Shown here: one piece after another, positions 39,715-49,345 of the stretch
How positions within the stretch are numbered: position 1 is the first letter of the stretch
How the letters are laid out: each line of letters starts with the position of its first letter
Assembly: GCF_014203715.1 (NCBI RefSeq)
Contig: NZ_JACHJP010000002.1
Span: 744,001-808,000, forward strand
Direction: 5' to 3'
DNA from: Streptosporangium saharense
GTDB taxonomy: Bacteria > Actinomycetota > Actinomycetes > Streptosporangiales > Streptosporangiaceae
DNA length: 64,000 nucleotides
Notes under the pieces: generated by a model
What the model saw: only the letters and a program-made list of their open reading frames with translations
Databases searched by the model: none
What the model was told of the DNA's origin: nothing
Program-made: the position numbers and the translations under genes

Positions 39715-41168
39715 CGTTCGAGGAAGGCGTAGACGTCGGCCTCGTCCACCCCGGGGAAGGATCCCGGGGGCAGCGCGGCCAGGACGTGGGAGTTGCCGCG
39801 CGCCGAGGGCCAGGCGTAGCCGTCCCAGCGCTGGGCCAGCTCGGCGGGCGGGCGGCGGCAGCAGTCACCGCTCGGGCAGTTGGACCGGGTGCGGTTGGTC
39901 GTCTCCCTGCCCCGGAACCAGCGCGACTCCCGGTACGGCACGCCCAGGGTGATGGCGAAGTCCCGCTCCCGCGAGGGATCGACGTGGGCGACGCAGAAGT
40001 AGGTGCCGGTCGGCGAGTCGGAGTACTGGTAGAAGACCGAGAACCTGTCCGGGGAGCGGAAGACCTGCCGTCCCGACCACTGCAGGCACATCCGCTGGCC
40101 CTCGATCGCCCCCTGCTCGTCGGCGGGGAAGACGATGCCGTCGTTCTCGTAGGCCTTGAAGATGATCCCGCCCGCGTCGTTGCGGACGAAGTGGCAGGTC
40201 AGGTCGAGGAAGTGGGTGGCGAGGTTGGTGAAGCGGTGCGCGGCCATCTCGTAGGAGACGGCGAAGACGTCCCTGAGGTCCTCGACGCTGAGCGCCCTGT
40301 CCTCCTTCGCCTCCCGCAGGAAGGGCACGGCGGTCGCCTCGGGGACCAGCACCGCGGCGGCGAAGTAGTTGGCCTCGGTCCGCTGGCGCAGGAAGTCGGC
40401 GAAGTCGCGGGGCTTGTGGTGGCCCAACGCCAGGTGGCCGAGCGTCTGCAGCAGGATCGTGCGCGGGGTGTGCATGCCGAGCTGCTCGTGCTTGACGTAG
40501 ATGCGCCGGTTGCGCATGTCGGTGATGGAACGCACCGTGCGGGGCAGGTCCTGGACCGTCTGCACGGTGTAGCCGAAGTGGGTGACCAGGGCCTGGACGG
40601 TGCTCTGAGACAGCGCCCCGGTGCGGTAGCCGACTGCGGACAGCGCCTCGGCCGCCGCCTTCTCGATCTCCTCGAAGTGGTTTCCCCGCTCGCGCTGCAT
40701 GCGCCGCAGCTCGGCGTTGGCGGCCCTGGCCTCCTCGGGGGTCGCGGTGCCCCTGGCCTGGCGTGAGCGCAGCTCGCCGTACAGGCCGAGGATGTGTTCG
40801 AGCACGTCGTTGGGGACGCGTGAGGAGACCTTCAGCCTGGCCAGGCCGAGTCCGGCGTACAGCGGGTCGCGCTGGGCCTCCTCAAGCTCCATCTCCAGCT
40901 GGGCCCTGCGGTTGGGCGCCTGGCGGCGCAGCAGTTCCTCGACGGGCACGCCGAGCGCGACGGCCAGGCCCTTCAGCAGCGACAGCTTCGGCTCGCGCTT
41001 GCCGTTCTCCAGCAGGGAGAGCTGGCTCGGTGCGCGGCCAACGCGTTCGCCCAGGTCGGAGAGGGTGAGACCGCGCTGCTTGCGCAGGTGTCTCAACCGC
41101 TGGCCGAACGCGATGAGGTCGAGCTCCTGCGTCAAGGACAGCGGTTCTTCTCCGACGAGCGATGCCAT
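39699..41168 (-). CDS. ramB: RamB-type regulator of acetate/glyoxylate metabolism (ScfR family)
   Basis: This 489-residue regulator has an N-terminal XRE helix-turn-helix (FGQRLRHLRKQRGLTLSDLG), an IrrE/ImmA-like middle (LLQTLGHLALGHH, AVLVPEATAVPF) and the C-terminal Cys-rich domain of short-chain fatty acyl regulators. RamB represses aceA and related genes in Corynebacterium and mycobacteria. Here it is divergent from aceA, which supports the name. Its end overlaps the CHAT-like gene by 16 bp. A TTGAAA (41205-41200, minus strand) and TAGCAT (41180-41175) upstream may be its promoter, with almost no leader. Confidence 0.92.
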   Translation of the reverse strand: MASLVGEEPLSLTQELDLIAFGQRLRHLRKQRGLTLSDLGERVGRAPSQLSLLENGKREPKLSLLKGLAVALGVPVEELLRRQAPNRRAQLEMELEEAQRDPLYAGLGLARLKVSSRVPNDVLEHILGLYGELRSRQARGTATPEEARAANAELRRMQRERGNHFEEIEKAAAEALSAVGYRTGALSQSTVQALVTHFGYTVQTVQDLPRTVRSITDMRNRRIYVKHEQLGMHTPRTILLQTLGHLALGHHKPRDFADFLRQRTEANYFAAAVLVPEATAVPFLREAKEDRALSVEDLRDVFAVSYEMAAHRFTNLATHFLDLTCHFVRNDAGGIIFKAYENDGIVFPADEQGAIEGQRMCLQWSGRQVFRSPDRFSVFYQYSDSPTGTYFCVAHVDPSRERDFAITLGVPYRESRWFRGRETTNRTRSNCPSGDCCRRPPAELAQRWDGYAWPSARGNSHVLAALPPGSFPGVDEADVYAFLERHATG

Positions 41169-41251
41169 GACCCGATGCTAAACGAAATTTCGAGGGATAT
41201 TTCAAGCACCGCGGAGCCTCCTGGGCGTCCCCGCCGCGGATTGGTCTAGTC

Positions 41252-41267
41252 CATAGCGAAAACTATG
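41252..41267. repeat. inverted repeat CATAG-N6-CTATG in ramB-aceA gap
   Basis: CATAG and CTATG flank CGAAAA in the divergent promoter region of ramB and aceA, next to an A/T-rich AATTTTTT stretch. A second, stronger palindrome follows at 41297. Confidence 0.4.
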
Positions 41268-41296
41268 AATTTTTTCTGCCCCGAAGACAGCGGTTC

Positions 41297-41313
41297 CTTG
41301 CTGTCACAGCAAG
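41297..41313. promoter_or_regulatory. palindrome CTTGCTG-TCA-CAGCAAG, candidate RamB site
   Basis: A perfect palindrome with 7-bp arms lies 96 bp upstream of aceA in the divergent ramB-aceA region. It contains TTGC..GCAA half-sites, similar to the TTTGC/GCAAA core reported for RamB. A GAAAG-N6-CTTTC dyad follows directly (41313-41328). Confidence 0.5.
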
Positions 41314-41408
41314 AAAGGTAATTCTTTCGTGAATGATGACCTTGTTTGTCCCTTTCGACGGGGAACACACTCTGTGCAAGGCACCCAGGGGACGACATAG
41401 GAGTGACG

Positions 41409-42701
<1,293 letters not shown>

Positions 42702-42798
42702 CCCTTCGGACCAGGGCTCGCCCGGAAACCTCCAGGGCATGGGACCGCTTCCCGGGCGGGCCCGACCGTCGCGGGGCCGTCTGCCAGGTCGTCGCGTG

Positions 42799-42842
42799 AG
42801 GCCCCGCCGTACAGGATCCCCCCGATCCGTACGGCGGGGCCT
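42799..42842. terminator. bidirectional terminator between aceA and mihF
   Basis: A 14-bp stem (AGGCCCCGCCGTAC with GTACGGCGGGGCCT) continues, after one bulged A, into an inner GGATC/GATCC stem with a C-rich loop. It lies between convergent genes and can end both transcripts. Confidence 0.85.
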
Positions 42843-42869
42843 TCGCGTGCCCGGCTCCCGCCCCGCGGG

Positions 42870-43178
42870 TCAGCTCGCCACGGCCTGGATGAGCCTGCGC
42901 CGTTGCTGCGCTCCCAGGCCGCCGAGGCGGCGGGTCTCGTCCACCTCGGCCCGCTGCATGAGCTGGGCCGCCTTGACGTTGCCGATCCCCGGCAGGGCTC
43001 GCAGCGCCTGCGAGACCTTGATGCGCCGGGCGATCTCGTCGTTCCTGGAGAGGAGCTGCTCAAGGCTGATCGATCCGGCCTTGACCTCGGCCAGAAGCCT
43101 GGCCCTGGCGACCCGGGTCTCCGCGGCCTTGGCGAGGGCGGCCTGACGCTGTTCGGGGGTTAGCTTGGGCAGAGCCAT
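42870..43178 (-). CDS. mihF: actinobacterial integration host factor
   Basis: This 102-residue protein is the actinobacterial IHF (mIHF/sIHF), a nucleoid protein unrelated in sequence to E. coli IHF. It has a long N-terminal helix (TPEQRQAALAKAAETRVARA) and the DNA-binding helix-hairpin motif ALRALPGIGNVKAAQLM. It shapes the chromosome and affects antibiotic production in Streptomyces. An HU gene lies 600 bp away. Start ATG at 43178; 102 residues is the normal length. Confidence 0.95.
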   Translation of the reverse strand: MALPKLTPEQRQAALAKAAETRVARARLLAEVKAGSISLEQLLSRNDEIARRIKVSQALRALPGIGNVKAAQLMQRAEVDETRRLGGLGAQQRRRLIQAVAS

Positions 43179-43209
43179 GTTGATTTCTCCCTGATTACTT
43201 GGATTAAGA

Positions 43210-43233
43210 CGGTCTGTTACCCAGAGCAGACCG
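43210..43233. promoter_or_regulatory. inverted repeat CGGTCTG-N10-CAGACCG upstream of mihF
   Basis: Perfect 7-bp arms lie 32 bp upstream of the mihF start and 30 bp upstream of the divergent small gene at 43264. It could be an operator or a leader hairpin for either gene. Confidence 0.4.
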
Positions 43234-43263
43234 GCTAATCATCGGCAGGAGCAGGCAAATCAC

Positions 43264-43512
43264 ATGGCTTACGGGACCTATCACGATATGCCCGGTTGGT
43301 TACCCCGGCCTTACCCGACTGTTCGTAGCCTCGACTGCATGGGGATCTGGCGAGGGCCGGATGGCATCGAGGTCGAGGCGATCGTGCTCAACGATCGTCC
43401 GTGCCTGCGTGTGACCCGGCGCATCGGAGAGCGGCGGATTCTGCTGGCGTACTGCCTGGACGTGCGCGAGGTCGGCGAACACGTCGACCTCGCCGAGCTC
43501 GTCGCGACCTGA
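43264..43512 (+). CDS. small hypothetical protein
   Basis: This 82-residue protein (MAYGTYHDMPGWLPRPYP at the start, then a beta-rich GIEVEAIVLNDRPCLRVTRR and a final EVGEHVDLAEL) has no signal or membrane segment. Codon use is high GC3 like its neighbours, so it is probably real. I do not recognise a family. It is divergent from mihF and sits 76 bp before another short frame. Confidence 0.6.
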   Translation: MAYGTYHDMPGWLPRPYPTVRSLDCMGIWRGPDGIEVEAIVLNDRPCLRVTRRIGERRILLAYCLDVREVGEHVDLAELVAT

Positions 43513-43588
43513 CAGCGCAGTCACGTCCGATCCGGTACCGGTGTGAACTTTCACGGCCCGTGGGACGTCCGAGTAGTGGGAGGCCCGA

Positions 43589-43696
43589 ATGGAAGTTCTG
43601 GACGGCCTCGTCGACGAAGATCTCCGCCTGGAGCTCATCCTCGTCGAGGCCTTGTACGGGGAAGCGGAACGGCTGGCCGCCCAGTCGGACCGCTGA
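43589..43696 (+). CDS. very small putative protein, 35 residues
   Basis: A short frame reads MEVLDGLVDEDLRLELILVE, then ALYGEAERLAAQSDR. It is preceded by GGGAGG at 6 nt, has consistently high GC3 and is followed 10 bp later by a clean hairpin terminator. The sequence would form one amphipathic acidic helix. I do not recognise it. The start, ribosome site and terminator together make it better than chance. Confidence 0.45.
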   Translation: MEVLDGLVDEDLRLELILVEALYGEAERLAAQSDR

Positions 43697-43706
43697 AGGC
43701 CCCAGA

Positions 43707-43737
43707 TGCCTGCCGTCCCGCCGTGGGGCGGCAGGCA
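43707..43737 (+). terminator. terminator hairpin
   Basis: A perfect 9-bp stem TGCCTGCCG with CGGCAGGCA, extended by CCC/GGG inside, lies 10 bp after the 35-residue frame and upstream of the HU gene. Confidence 0.7.
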
Positions 43738-43775
43738 CCTCCCTCCGCGAGGGGGAAATGGCGTTAACTGTCCCC

Positions 43776-44063
43776 ATGAACAAGCGCGAGCTGATCGAGA
43801 AGGCCGCGGCCGAGGCGGGACTCACCAGGAGGCAGACCGCAGCGGCCCTTGAGGCGATCCTGGGAACCATCCAGACGGCCGTCGCGGCCGAGGAGAAGGT
43901 CGCGATCCCCGGCTTCGGCTCCTTCGAGATCGTCCACAAACCCGCACGGACCGGCCGCAACCCGCAGACCGGCGAACCCCTGGAGATCGCCGAGACCTGG
44001 ACGGCCAGGTTCAAGCCGAGCCCGGGGTTCATGGGCCTCATCCGTCAGCGCAAGAAGGACTGA
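43776..44063 (+). CDS. hup: HU-family DNA-binding protein
   Basis: This 95-residue protein matches HU: MNKRELIEKAAAEAGLTRRQ at the dimerisation helices, then VAIPGFGSFEIVHKPARTGRNPQTGE for the DNA-binding arm. It lacks the long Lys/Pro/Ala tail of the other actinobacterial HU (HupS), so it is the short form. ATG at 43776 fits the family; ATG at 43758, six codons upstream, has a G-rich site closer to it. It converges on the ABC ATPase gene, 12 bp away. Confidence 0.93.
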   Translation: MNKRELIEKAAAEAGLTRRQTAAALEAILGTIQTAVAAEEKVAIPGFGSFEIVHKPARTGRNPQTGEPLEIAETWTARFKPSPGFMGLIRQRKKD

Positions 44064-44075
44064 ACCCCCGCCGAG

Positions 44076-44891
44076 TCAGGCCCGTACGGCCCTGGCCGAC
44101 CAGCGTCCCTCGTGGTGGCCGACCCGCAGCGGCCTGCCGAAGCAGTCGGACAGGTTCTCCTCCGTCAGCACCCGCTCGACCGGCCCCGCCGCGCTGACCC
44201 GCGACTCTCGCATCAGCAACGCGTGGGTCGTGGTCGCGGGCACCTCCTCCAGGTGGTGGGTGACCGTGACCGTGGTCAGCGCGGGCCGGGTCATGGCGAG
44301 GTTCTCGACCGCCGTGATCAGGTCCTCCCGCGCGGGAAGGTCGAGCCCGGCGAACGGCTCGTCGAGCAGCAGCAGGACCGGATCGGCCATCAGCGCCCTG
44401 GCGACCCGGATCCTGGCCCGCTCCCCCTGCGAGCAGACCCGGAAGAGCCGCTCCGCCAGCTCCTTGCAGCCCATCTCGCCGAGCATCCGGTGGGCGCGCT
44501 CGTGCTCCTCCGGCCGGTAACGGTCCCACAGCGGGGCACTCGTACCGGTGTGACCGGTCAGGACGACCGTGTGCGCGGTCGCGCCCTCCTCCTCAAGCAG
44601 CTCCTCGTCGATGAGCCGCTGACTGGCCGCGACCAGTCCGATGTGACGGCGCAGCTCCCGCAGGTCGACCCGGCCGAGCCGCTGACCGAGCACGGTCACC
44701 GCGCCCTCCGTCGGATGCCGTACGGCCGCCGCCAACGACAGCAGGGTGGTCTTACCTGCCCCGTTCGGCCCGAGCACCACCCAGTGCTCGCCGTACCCGA
44801 CCCGCCAGTCGACCCCGTCCAGCAGCGTCCCGCCGACCACCCGGACACCGACACCGCTCACCTCGACCGCACCGGGCGCGAGCCCGCCCAT
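44076..44891 (-). CDS. ABC transporter ATP-binding protein
   Basis: This 271-residue ATPase has Walker A GPNGAGKT, a Q-loop, signature CSQGERARIRVARAL, Walker B VLLLLDEPFAGLD and a switch His in VTHHLEE. It resembles YlmA/ModF-type or iron-chelate ATPases that are found without a permease. No permease gene is adjacent, so the partner is elsewhere or it works without one. ATG at 44891 follows GGAGGGG; the frame to 44915 is less likely. The signature LSGG is replaced by CSQGE. Confidence 0.9.
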   Translation of the reverse strand: MGGLAPGAVEVSGVGVRVVGGTLLDGVDWRVGYGEHWVVLGPNGAGKTTLLSLAAAVRHPTEGAVTVLGQRLGRVDLRELRRHIGLVAASQRLIDEELLEEEGATAHTVVLTGHTGTSAPLWDRYRPEEHERAHRMLGEMGCKELAERLFRVCSQGERARIRVARALMADPVLLLLDEPFAGLDLPAREDLITAVENLAMTRPALTTVTVTHHLEEVPATTTHALLMRESRVSAAGPVERVLTEENLSDCFGRPLRVGHHEGRWSARAVRA

Positions 44892-44948
44892 AACCGTCCC
44901 CCTCCGACACGACACGCGCCGATCACCCTAACGGACGCCGCGTCGGGG

Positions 44949-46556
44949 TCACTCGCCGGACTTCACCCCAGGTCCCGCGCTCGGTGAGGGGACGGAGGGC
45001 GGCACCACCGACGAGCCGCCCGTCCCCGAGGCGCTGCTCTCGCTCTCTCCCGTCTGCGGGACCGGGGGCTTCGAGTCACCGGGCGTCACCGGGCACTCCC
45101 CGCCCTTGACCGACGCCCCCGCGCACCCGGTGGGCTCCTCCAGACCGGAGGTGTCCCGCGTCCACCGGGGAAGCGGCGGATGACGCGGCGGCCGCGCCGG
45201 TCCCCGCTTCTCGGGGGTGGCCGGGACGGTGGGGGTAGCCGTGACGCTGACCGTGGCCGAGGCGACCGGAGAGGCCGGGACCACCGGGACGACCGGCGGC
45301 GTCACCGCCCTCGGCACGACCGGCTGCGCCGTGTCCCTCGGGGCGCGGCCCGTCGGGCTCGCGTGGATCGGGGCGACCACCGCGGGAAGCTCCCGCACCT
45401 CGGGATCGGCGTACGGCCTGGCCCCGCCCTTCGCCGCCGCGACGACCGTGACGGCCGCCATGACGACGGTCGCCAGAGCCGCGAACCCCGCCTGCCCCCG
45501 GTGCGCCCGCCCCGGCACCGCCCTGGCCGCCCTGTGGGACGCGGGACGCGCCACGGCATCGGGACGTGGGGACGGGCTCTCCGCCGAGACCGCGGACAGC
45601 TCGGCCCCCACCCCGCCCAGCGGGTCCTTCGGCCACGGCACCGGGATCCAGATCCGCCCGAGCATCTCGGCGACCGCGGCGCGGAGATTGCCCGGGACGC
45701 CGACGCCACCGGCGACGAGCAGCGCGCCGAGCAGGTCGGCCGCGCCGGGCCGCAGGGCGGGATCCTTGGCGAGCGCGGCCTCGACCACCGGGCGCAGCGT
45801 CTCCGGCAGCCCGGTCAGCCGCGGCGGATCGCCCAGCACCCGGCGGGCCAGCGCCTCGGCGTCACCCGCGCCGAAGGGATGACGGCCCGTGGCCGCGTAG
45901 GCGACCAGGCACCCCCAGGCGAAGATGTCGGAGGCGGGCAGCGCGGGCCCCCCGGTGAGCCGTTCCGGCGCGACCCAGCCGGGGCTGCCCATCACCTGGC
46001 CCGCCTCGGTGTGCGCGACGAGGGTGTCGACGTCCCTGGCGATGCCGAAGTCGATCAGCCTCGGCCCCTGCTCGGACAGCAGCACGTTGCCCGGCTTGAG
46101 ATCGCGGTGGACCAGGCCCGCCTCGTGCACCGCGACCAGCGCGGCCGCCACCCCCAGGGCGACGCCGTAGGCGAGGTCACCGGCGAGCGGCCCCGTCCTG
46201 GCCATCACCTCCGACAGCGCGGGACCGGGGATGTACTCGCAGACGAGATACTGGCGGTCGCCGTCCACGCCGTCCTCGAAGACCCTGGCGGTGCAGAAGG
46301 GCACCACCCGACGGGAGTGGACGATCTCCTCGGTGAACCGCGCGCGCAGGGTGGCGTCGCCGAGATGGGCCGGATGCGGGGTCTTGAGCGCGACCACACC
46401 CCCCTGTGGCCGCTCGGCCAGGTAGACCACGCCCATCCCCCCGGCTCCCAGCCGTCCGAGCAGCCGGTGGCCGCCGACGGCGACCGGGTCCCCCGGTTCC
46501 AGGGGCCGCACGCCGGTCGGCATGCCGTACATGGGACCAGATCCGCCACGTGCCAT
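44949..46556 (-). CDS. Ser/Thr protein kinase with one membrane helix
   Basis: This 535-residue Hanks-type kinase has the Gly loop LGRLGAGGMGVVYLAE, ALK (catalytic Lys), HRDLKPGNV, DFG and WVAPE. A proline-rich linker leads to one membrane helix (GFAALATVVMAAVTVV) and an extracellular Pro/Thr/Ser-rich tail with two Cys and no PASTA domains. It belongs to the large group of orphan kinases in actinomycetes; its signal is unknown. ATG at 46556 is used; 46532 and 46523 are further options. Confidence 0.92.
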   Translation of the reverse strand: MARGGSGPMYGMPTGVRPLEPGDPVAVGGHRLLGRLGAGGMGVVYLAERPQGGVVALKTPHPAHLGDATLRARFTEEIVHSRRVVPFCTARVFEDGVDGDRQYLVCEYIPGPALSEVMARTGPLAGDLAYGVALGVAAALVAVHEAGLVHRDLKPGNVLLSEQGPRLIDFGIARDVDTLVAHTEAGQVMGSPGWVAPERLTGGPALPASDIFAWGCLVAYAATGRHPFGAGDAEALARRVLGDPPRLTGLPETLRPVVEAALAKDPALRPGAADLLGALLVAGGVGVPGNLRAAVAEMLGRIWIPVPWPKDPLGGVGAELSAVSAESPSPRPDAVARPASHRAARAVPGRAHRGQAGFAALATVVMAAVTVVAAAKGGARPYADPEVRELPAVVAPIHASPTGRAPRDTAQPVVPRAVTPPVVPVVPASPVASATVSVTATPTVPATPEKRGPARPPRHPPLPRWTRDTSGLEEPTGCAGASVKGGECPVTPGDSKPPVPQTGESESSASGTGGSSVVPPSVPSPSAGPGVKSGE

Positions 46557-46723
46557 CCTGGTTGAGCCTCTCGTGTACGCGATGCGGCACACACACTGTG
46601 GCGAAACCGGGAGCCCTTCGCCCATGCCCCGGCACGAAGGGCGCCGAAAGGTAAGGGGAATCATCCCTCGCGGTAATCAACCTGTGACGCCATGTCGCCG
46701 GAGGTGCGGGAAAACCCGTTGCC

Positions 46724-47569
46724 ATGATCACGACCCGTGGCGACGATAGGGGGTCGTTCCGACGCCGCTTTCGGGGAGGTCTCATCCTTCTCTACCTCCG
46801 CATCGCCTGGTACGGCTTCCGCCGCCACTCCGCCTACCGGTCCGCGGCCTTCGCCGGGGCCTTCACCAACGCCGTCTTCGGCATCCTGCGCGCCTACGTG
46901 CTGATCGCCCTGTGGAACGCCCGGCCGGGGCTGGCGGGATACGACCTCGCCGACGCCGTGACCTTCTGCTTCCTCAGCCAGGCCTTCATCGGGCCCATGC
47001 AGCTCTTCGGCGGCGGGCTGGAGCTGTCGGGACGCGTGCGCAGCGGGGACGTGGCCGTCGATCTCGTCCGTCCCGCCTCGCTCCAGTTGTGGAGCCTGGC
47101 CGACGACGTGGGCAGGGCCGCCTACCTGTTCCTGCTGCGCAGCCTGCCCCCGACGGCGGTCGGCGCGGCACTGTTCGGGCTGGTCCTGCCCTCGGGGCCC
47201 GCCGCCTGGCTCTCCTTCACCGCGGGCCTCGCGCTCGGGGTCGTCGTCAGCTTCGGCTGGCGCTACCTGGTCGCGCTCTCGGCCTGCTGGTTCATGGACG
47301 ACAGGGGCATGCAGTCGCTCTCGCTGATCCTGACGCTCTTCTTCAGCGGCATGGTGCTGCCGCTGAACCTGTTCCCCGGCTGGCTCGGCGACCTCGCCCG
47401 CGCGCTCCCCTGGTCGGCGATGGTCCAGGTCCCCGCCGACCTCTATCTCGGCAAACGCGACATCCTCGACGCCCTGGGCTTCCAGGCAGCCTGGGCTGTC
47501 GCGCTGCTGGCGCTGGGCGCCCTGGCGACCTCCGCCGCCCGCCGCAAGGTCGTGATCCAGGGTGGCTGA
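46724..47569 (+). CDS. ABC-2 family transporter permease, subunit 1
   Basis: This 281-residue protein has six predicted membrane segments (for example AFAGAFTNAVFGILRAYVLI and SLSLILTLFFSGMVLPLNLF) and the RSGDVAVDLVRPASLQ loop typical of the ABC-2 permease pair next to viologen- or daunorubicin-type ATPases. It overlaps the second permease gene by 8 bp and with the following ATPase forms a three-gene exporter. Substrate unknown; it is divergent from the kinase gene. Confidence 0.9.
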   Translation: MITTRGDDRGSFRRRFRGGLILLYLRIAWYGFRRHSAYRSAAFAGAFTNAVFGILRAYVLIALWNARPGLAGYDLADAVTFCFLSQAFIGPMQLFGGGLELSGRVRSGDVAVDLVRPASLQLWSLADDVGRAAYLFLLRSLPPTAVGAALFGLVLPSGPAAWLSFTAGLALGVVVSFGWRYLVALSACWFMDDRGMQSLSLILTLFFSGMVLPLNLFPGWLGDLARALPWSAMVQVPADLYLGKRDILDALGFQAAWAVALLALGALATSAARRKVVIQGG

Positions 47570-48359
47570 CACGGTCAGGACCTATCTCCTGCTCGCCTGG
47601 ACCTGGCTGCGGGCCTCCGCCCAGTACCCCGGGCCGCTGATCACGATGGCGGTCGGCGCGTTCGCCATCAACATGCTCGACGTCGTGGCCATCTGGGTGA
47701 TCTTCGAGCACACCCCCTCACTCGCCGGGTTCGGCCTGGCCGAGGTGATGTTCCTGTACGGCACGTCGAGCCTGTCGTTCGCGGTGAGCGACATGCTCTT
47801 CGGCAACCTGGACCGGCTCAGCCAGCACATCAGGACGGGCAGCTTCGACGCCATGCTCATCCGCCCGGCCAGCGCGTTCGTCCAGATGGCCGTGGACCGC
47901 TTCAGCGTGCACCGCTTCGGCAGGATCACCCAGGCCGTGATCGTGCTCGCCATCGCCCTGCCCCGGCTCGACCTGCCCTGGAGCAGGGCCTGGGCGGTGC
48001 CGCCGATGATCCTGTGCGGGATCGTCATCTTCTCCTCCCTCTTCGCCCTCGCGGGCGCGGCGCAGTTCCTGCTGACCGACGCGCCCGAGGTGGCCAACGC
48101 CTTCACCTACGGAGGCAGCACGCTCACCCAGTACCCGCTGAGCGTCTACGGCCGCGACCTCGTCAGGGGGGTCACGTTCGTCGTGCCGCTGGCCTTCGTG
48201 AACTGGCAACCGGCGCTGTTCGTGCTGGACCGGCCCGACCCGCTCGGCCTGCCGTACTGGCTGCGCTTCGTCTCCCCGCTCGCCGCGCTGACGCTGGCCG
48301 CCGTCGCCGCACTCGCCTGGCGGGCGGGCGTCCGCCGCTACCGCTCGACAGGGAGCTGA
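47562..48359 (+). CDS. ABC-2 family transporter permease, subunit 2
   Basis: This 265-residue protein has six membrane segments and RTGSFDAMLIRPASAFVQM, the same loop as in the partner permease, so the two arose by duplication. GTG at 47562 overlaps the first permease gene. It is followed 4 bp later by the ATPase gene. Together they should form a heterodimeric membrane domain with an ATPase dimer. Confidence 0.9.
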   Translation: MADTVRTYLLLAWTWLRASAQYPGPLITMAVGAFAINMLDVVAIWVIFEHTPSLAGFGLAEVMFLYGTSSLSFAVSDMLFGNLDRLSQHIRTGSFDAMLIRPASAFVQMAVDRFSVHRFGRITQAVIVLAIALPRLDLPWSRAWAVPPMILCGIVIFSSLFALAGAAQFLLTDAPEVANAFTYGGSTLTQYPLSVYGRDLVRGVTFVVPLAFVNWQPALFVLDRPDPLGLPYWLRFVSPLAALTLAAVAALAWRAGVRRYRSTGS

Positions 48360-48363
48360 CAAC

Positions 48364-49131
48364 ATGATCGAGGTTCAGGAGGTCGGCCGGTCCTTCACCG
48401 TCGGCCGTCGCCGCGACCGCAGAACGGTGCACGCCGTACGAGATCTGTCGTTCACGGTCGGGGCCGGGGAGTTCGTCGGCTACCTCGGGCCGAACGGCGC
48501 GGGAAAGTCGACGACCATCAAGATGCTCACCGGCATCCTCGCGCCGACCACGGGCCGCATCGAGGTGGCCGGGCTCGACCCGTCGCGACGCCGTACGGCT
48601 CTCGCGCGCAGGATCGGCGTGGTCTTCGGGCAGCGGACGACCCTGTGGTGGGACCTGCCGCTGCGGGACAGTTTTGAGCTGATCCGGCACCTTTACAAAG
48701 TAGATCGCGTTGTCTTCCGGGAGCGGCTGGAGGAGCTGTCGAGCCTGCTCGGCCTCGGCGACTTCATGGCCACCCCGGTCCGCCAGCTCAGCCTGGGCCA
48801 GCGCATGCGCGGCGACGTCACCGCGGCCCTGTTGCACGACCCCGCCGTGCTCGTGCTGGACGAGCCGACCATCGGGCTGGACGTGGTCAGCAAGGCCGCC
48901 ATGCGCGAGTTCCTGAGCCGCCGCAACGCCGAGCACGGAACCACGGTCCTGCTCACCACCCACGACCTGGGCGACATCGAACGGCTCTGCCGCCGGGTGA
49001 TGCTCATCGACCACGGCCACCTGGCCTTCGACGGCACCCTCGACGACCTGCGCGCAACCGTGCCCGAGGAGAAGTCCATCGAGGACGTGGTCGCCCGGCT
49101 CTACACCGGCCAGGCCACGACGGGCGCCTGA
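48364..49131 (+). CDS. ABC-2 transporter ATP-binding protein
   Basis: This 255-residue ATPase has Walker A GPNGAGKST, the unusual long Q-loop FGQRTTLWWDLPLRDSF seen in the ABC-2 group with paired permeases, signature LSLGQRMRGD, Walker B VLVLDEPTIGLD and switch His in TTHD. It completes the exporter with the two permeases upstream and is followed by a long terminator palindrome. Confidence 0.94.
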   Translation: MIEVQEVGRSFTVGRRRDRRTVHAVRDLSFTVGAGEFVGYLGPNGAGKSTTIKMLTGILAPTTGRIEVAGLDPSRRRTALARRIGVVFGQRTTLWWDLPLRDSFELIRHLYKVDRVVFRERLEELSSLLGLGDFMATPVRQLSLGQRMRGDVTAALLHDPAVLVLDEPTIGLDVVSKAAMREFLSRRNAEHGTTVLLTTHDLGDIERLCRRVMLIDHGHLAFDGTLDDLRATVPEEKSIEDVVARLYTGQATTGA

Positions 49132-49153
49132 CCACCACGTCTTCGGAAGGTGT

Positions 49154-49188
49154 GGTGACCGGCCCGGTCCAGGACCGGGCCGGTCACC
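49154..49188 (+). terminator. 35-bp near-perfect palindrome, terminator of ABC-2 operon
   Basis: GGTGACCGGCCCGGTCC and its exact complement GGACCGGGCCGGTCACC are separated by a single A. The stem would be 15 or more base pairs. It begins 23 bp after the ATPase stop. The rest of the gap to 49345 is GC-rich with smaller hairpins and no gene that I can see. Confidence 0.8.
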
Positions 49189-49345
49189 GGCCCGCGGGCG
49201 GGACGCCCCCGGAGGGCGGGACACCGGGTCGCAGACACCGGTGCCGATCCGGGGACGCCCGCCGTCACGGGCGACGCCCGGCACGCGCGCTCCAGCGGTC
49301 AGGGGGGATGGGAGCGGACGCGCCGGACCGGAGGGGTGAGCTGAG

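Noticed and set aside
38065-41168. CHAT-like gene plus the adjacent HTH regulator as a defence system
   Set aside because: The regulator is RamB, paired with its usual target aceA, and converges on the CHAT-like gene; nothing links the two functionally.
45180-46565. 461-codon plus-strand frame opposite the kinase gene
   Set aside because: The minus strand carries complete kinase motifs; this frame is Arg/Gly/Asp-rich shadow with no recognisable domain.
49189-49345. Short GC-rich frames after the ABC-2 operon
   Set aside because: They lack ribosome sites and recognisable motifs and lie among small hairpins.
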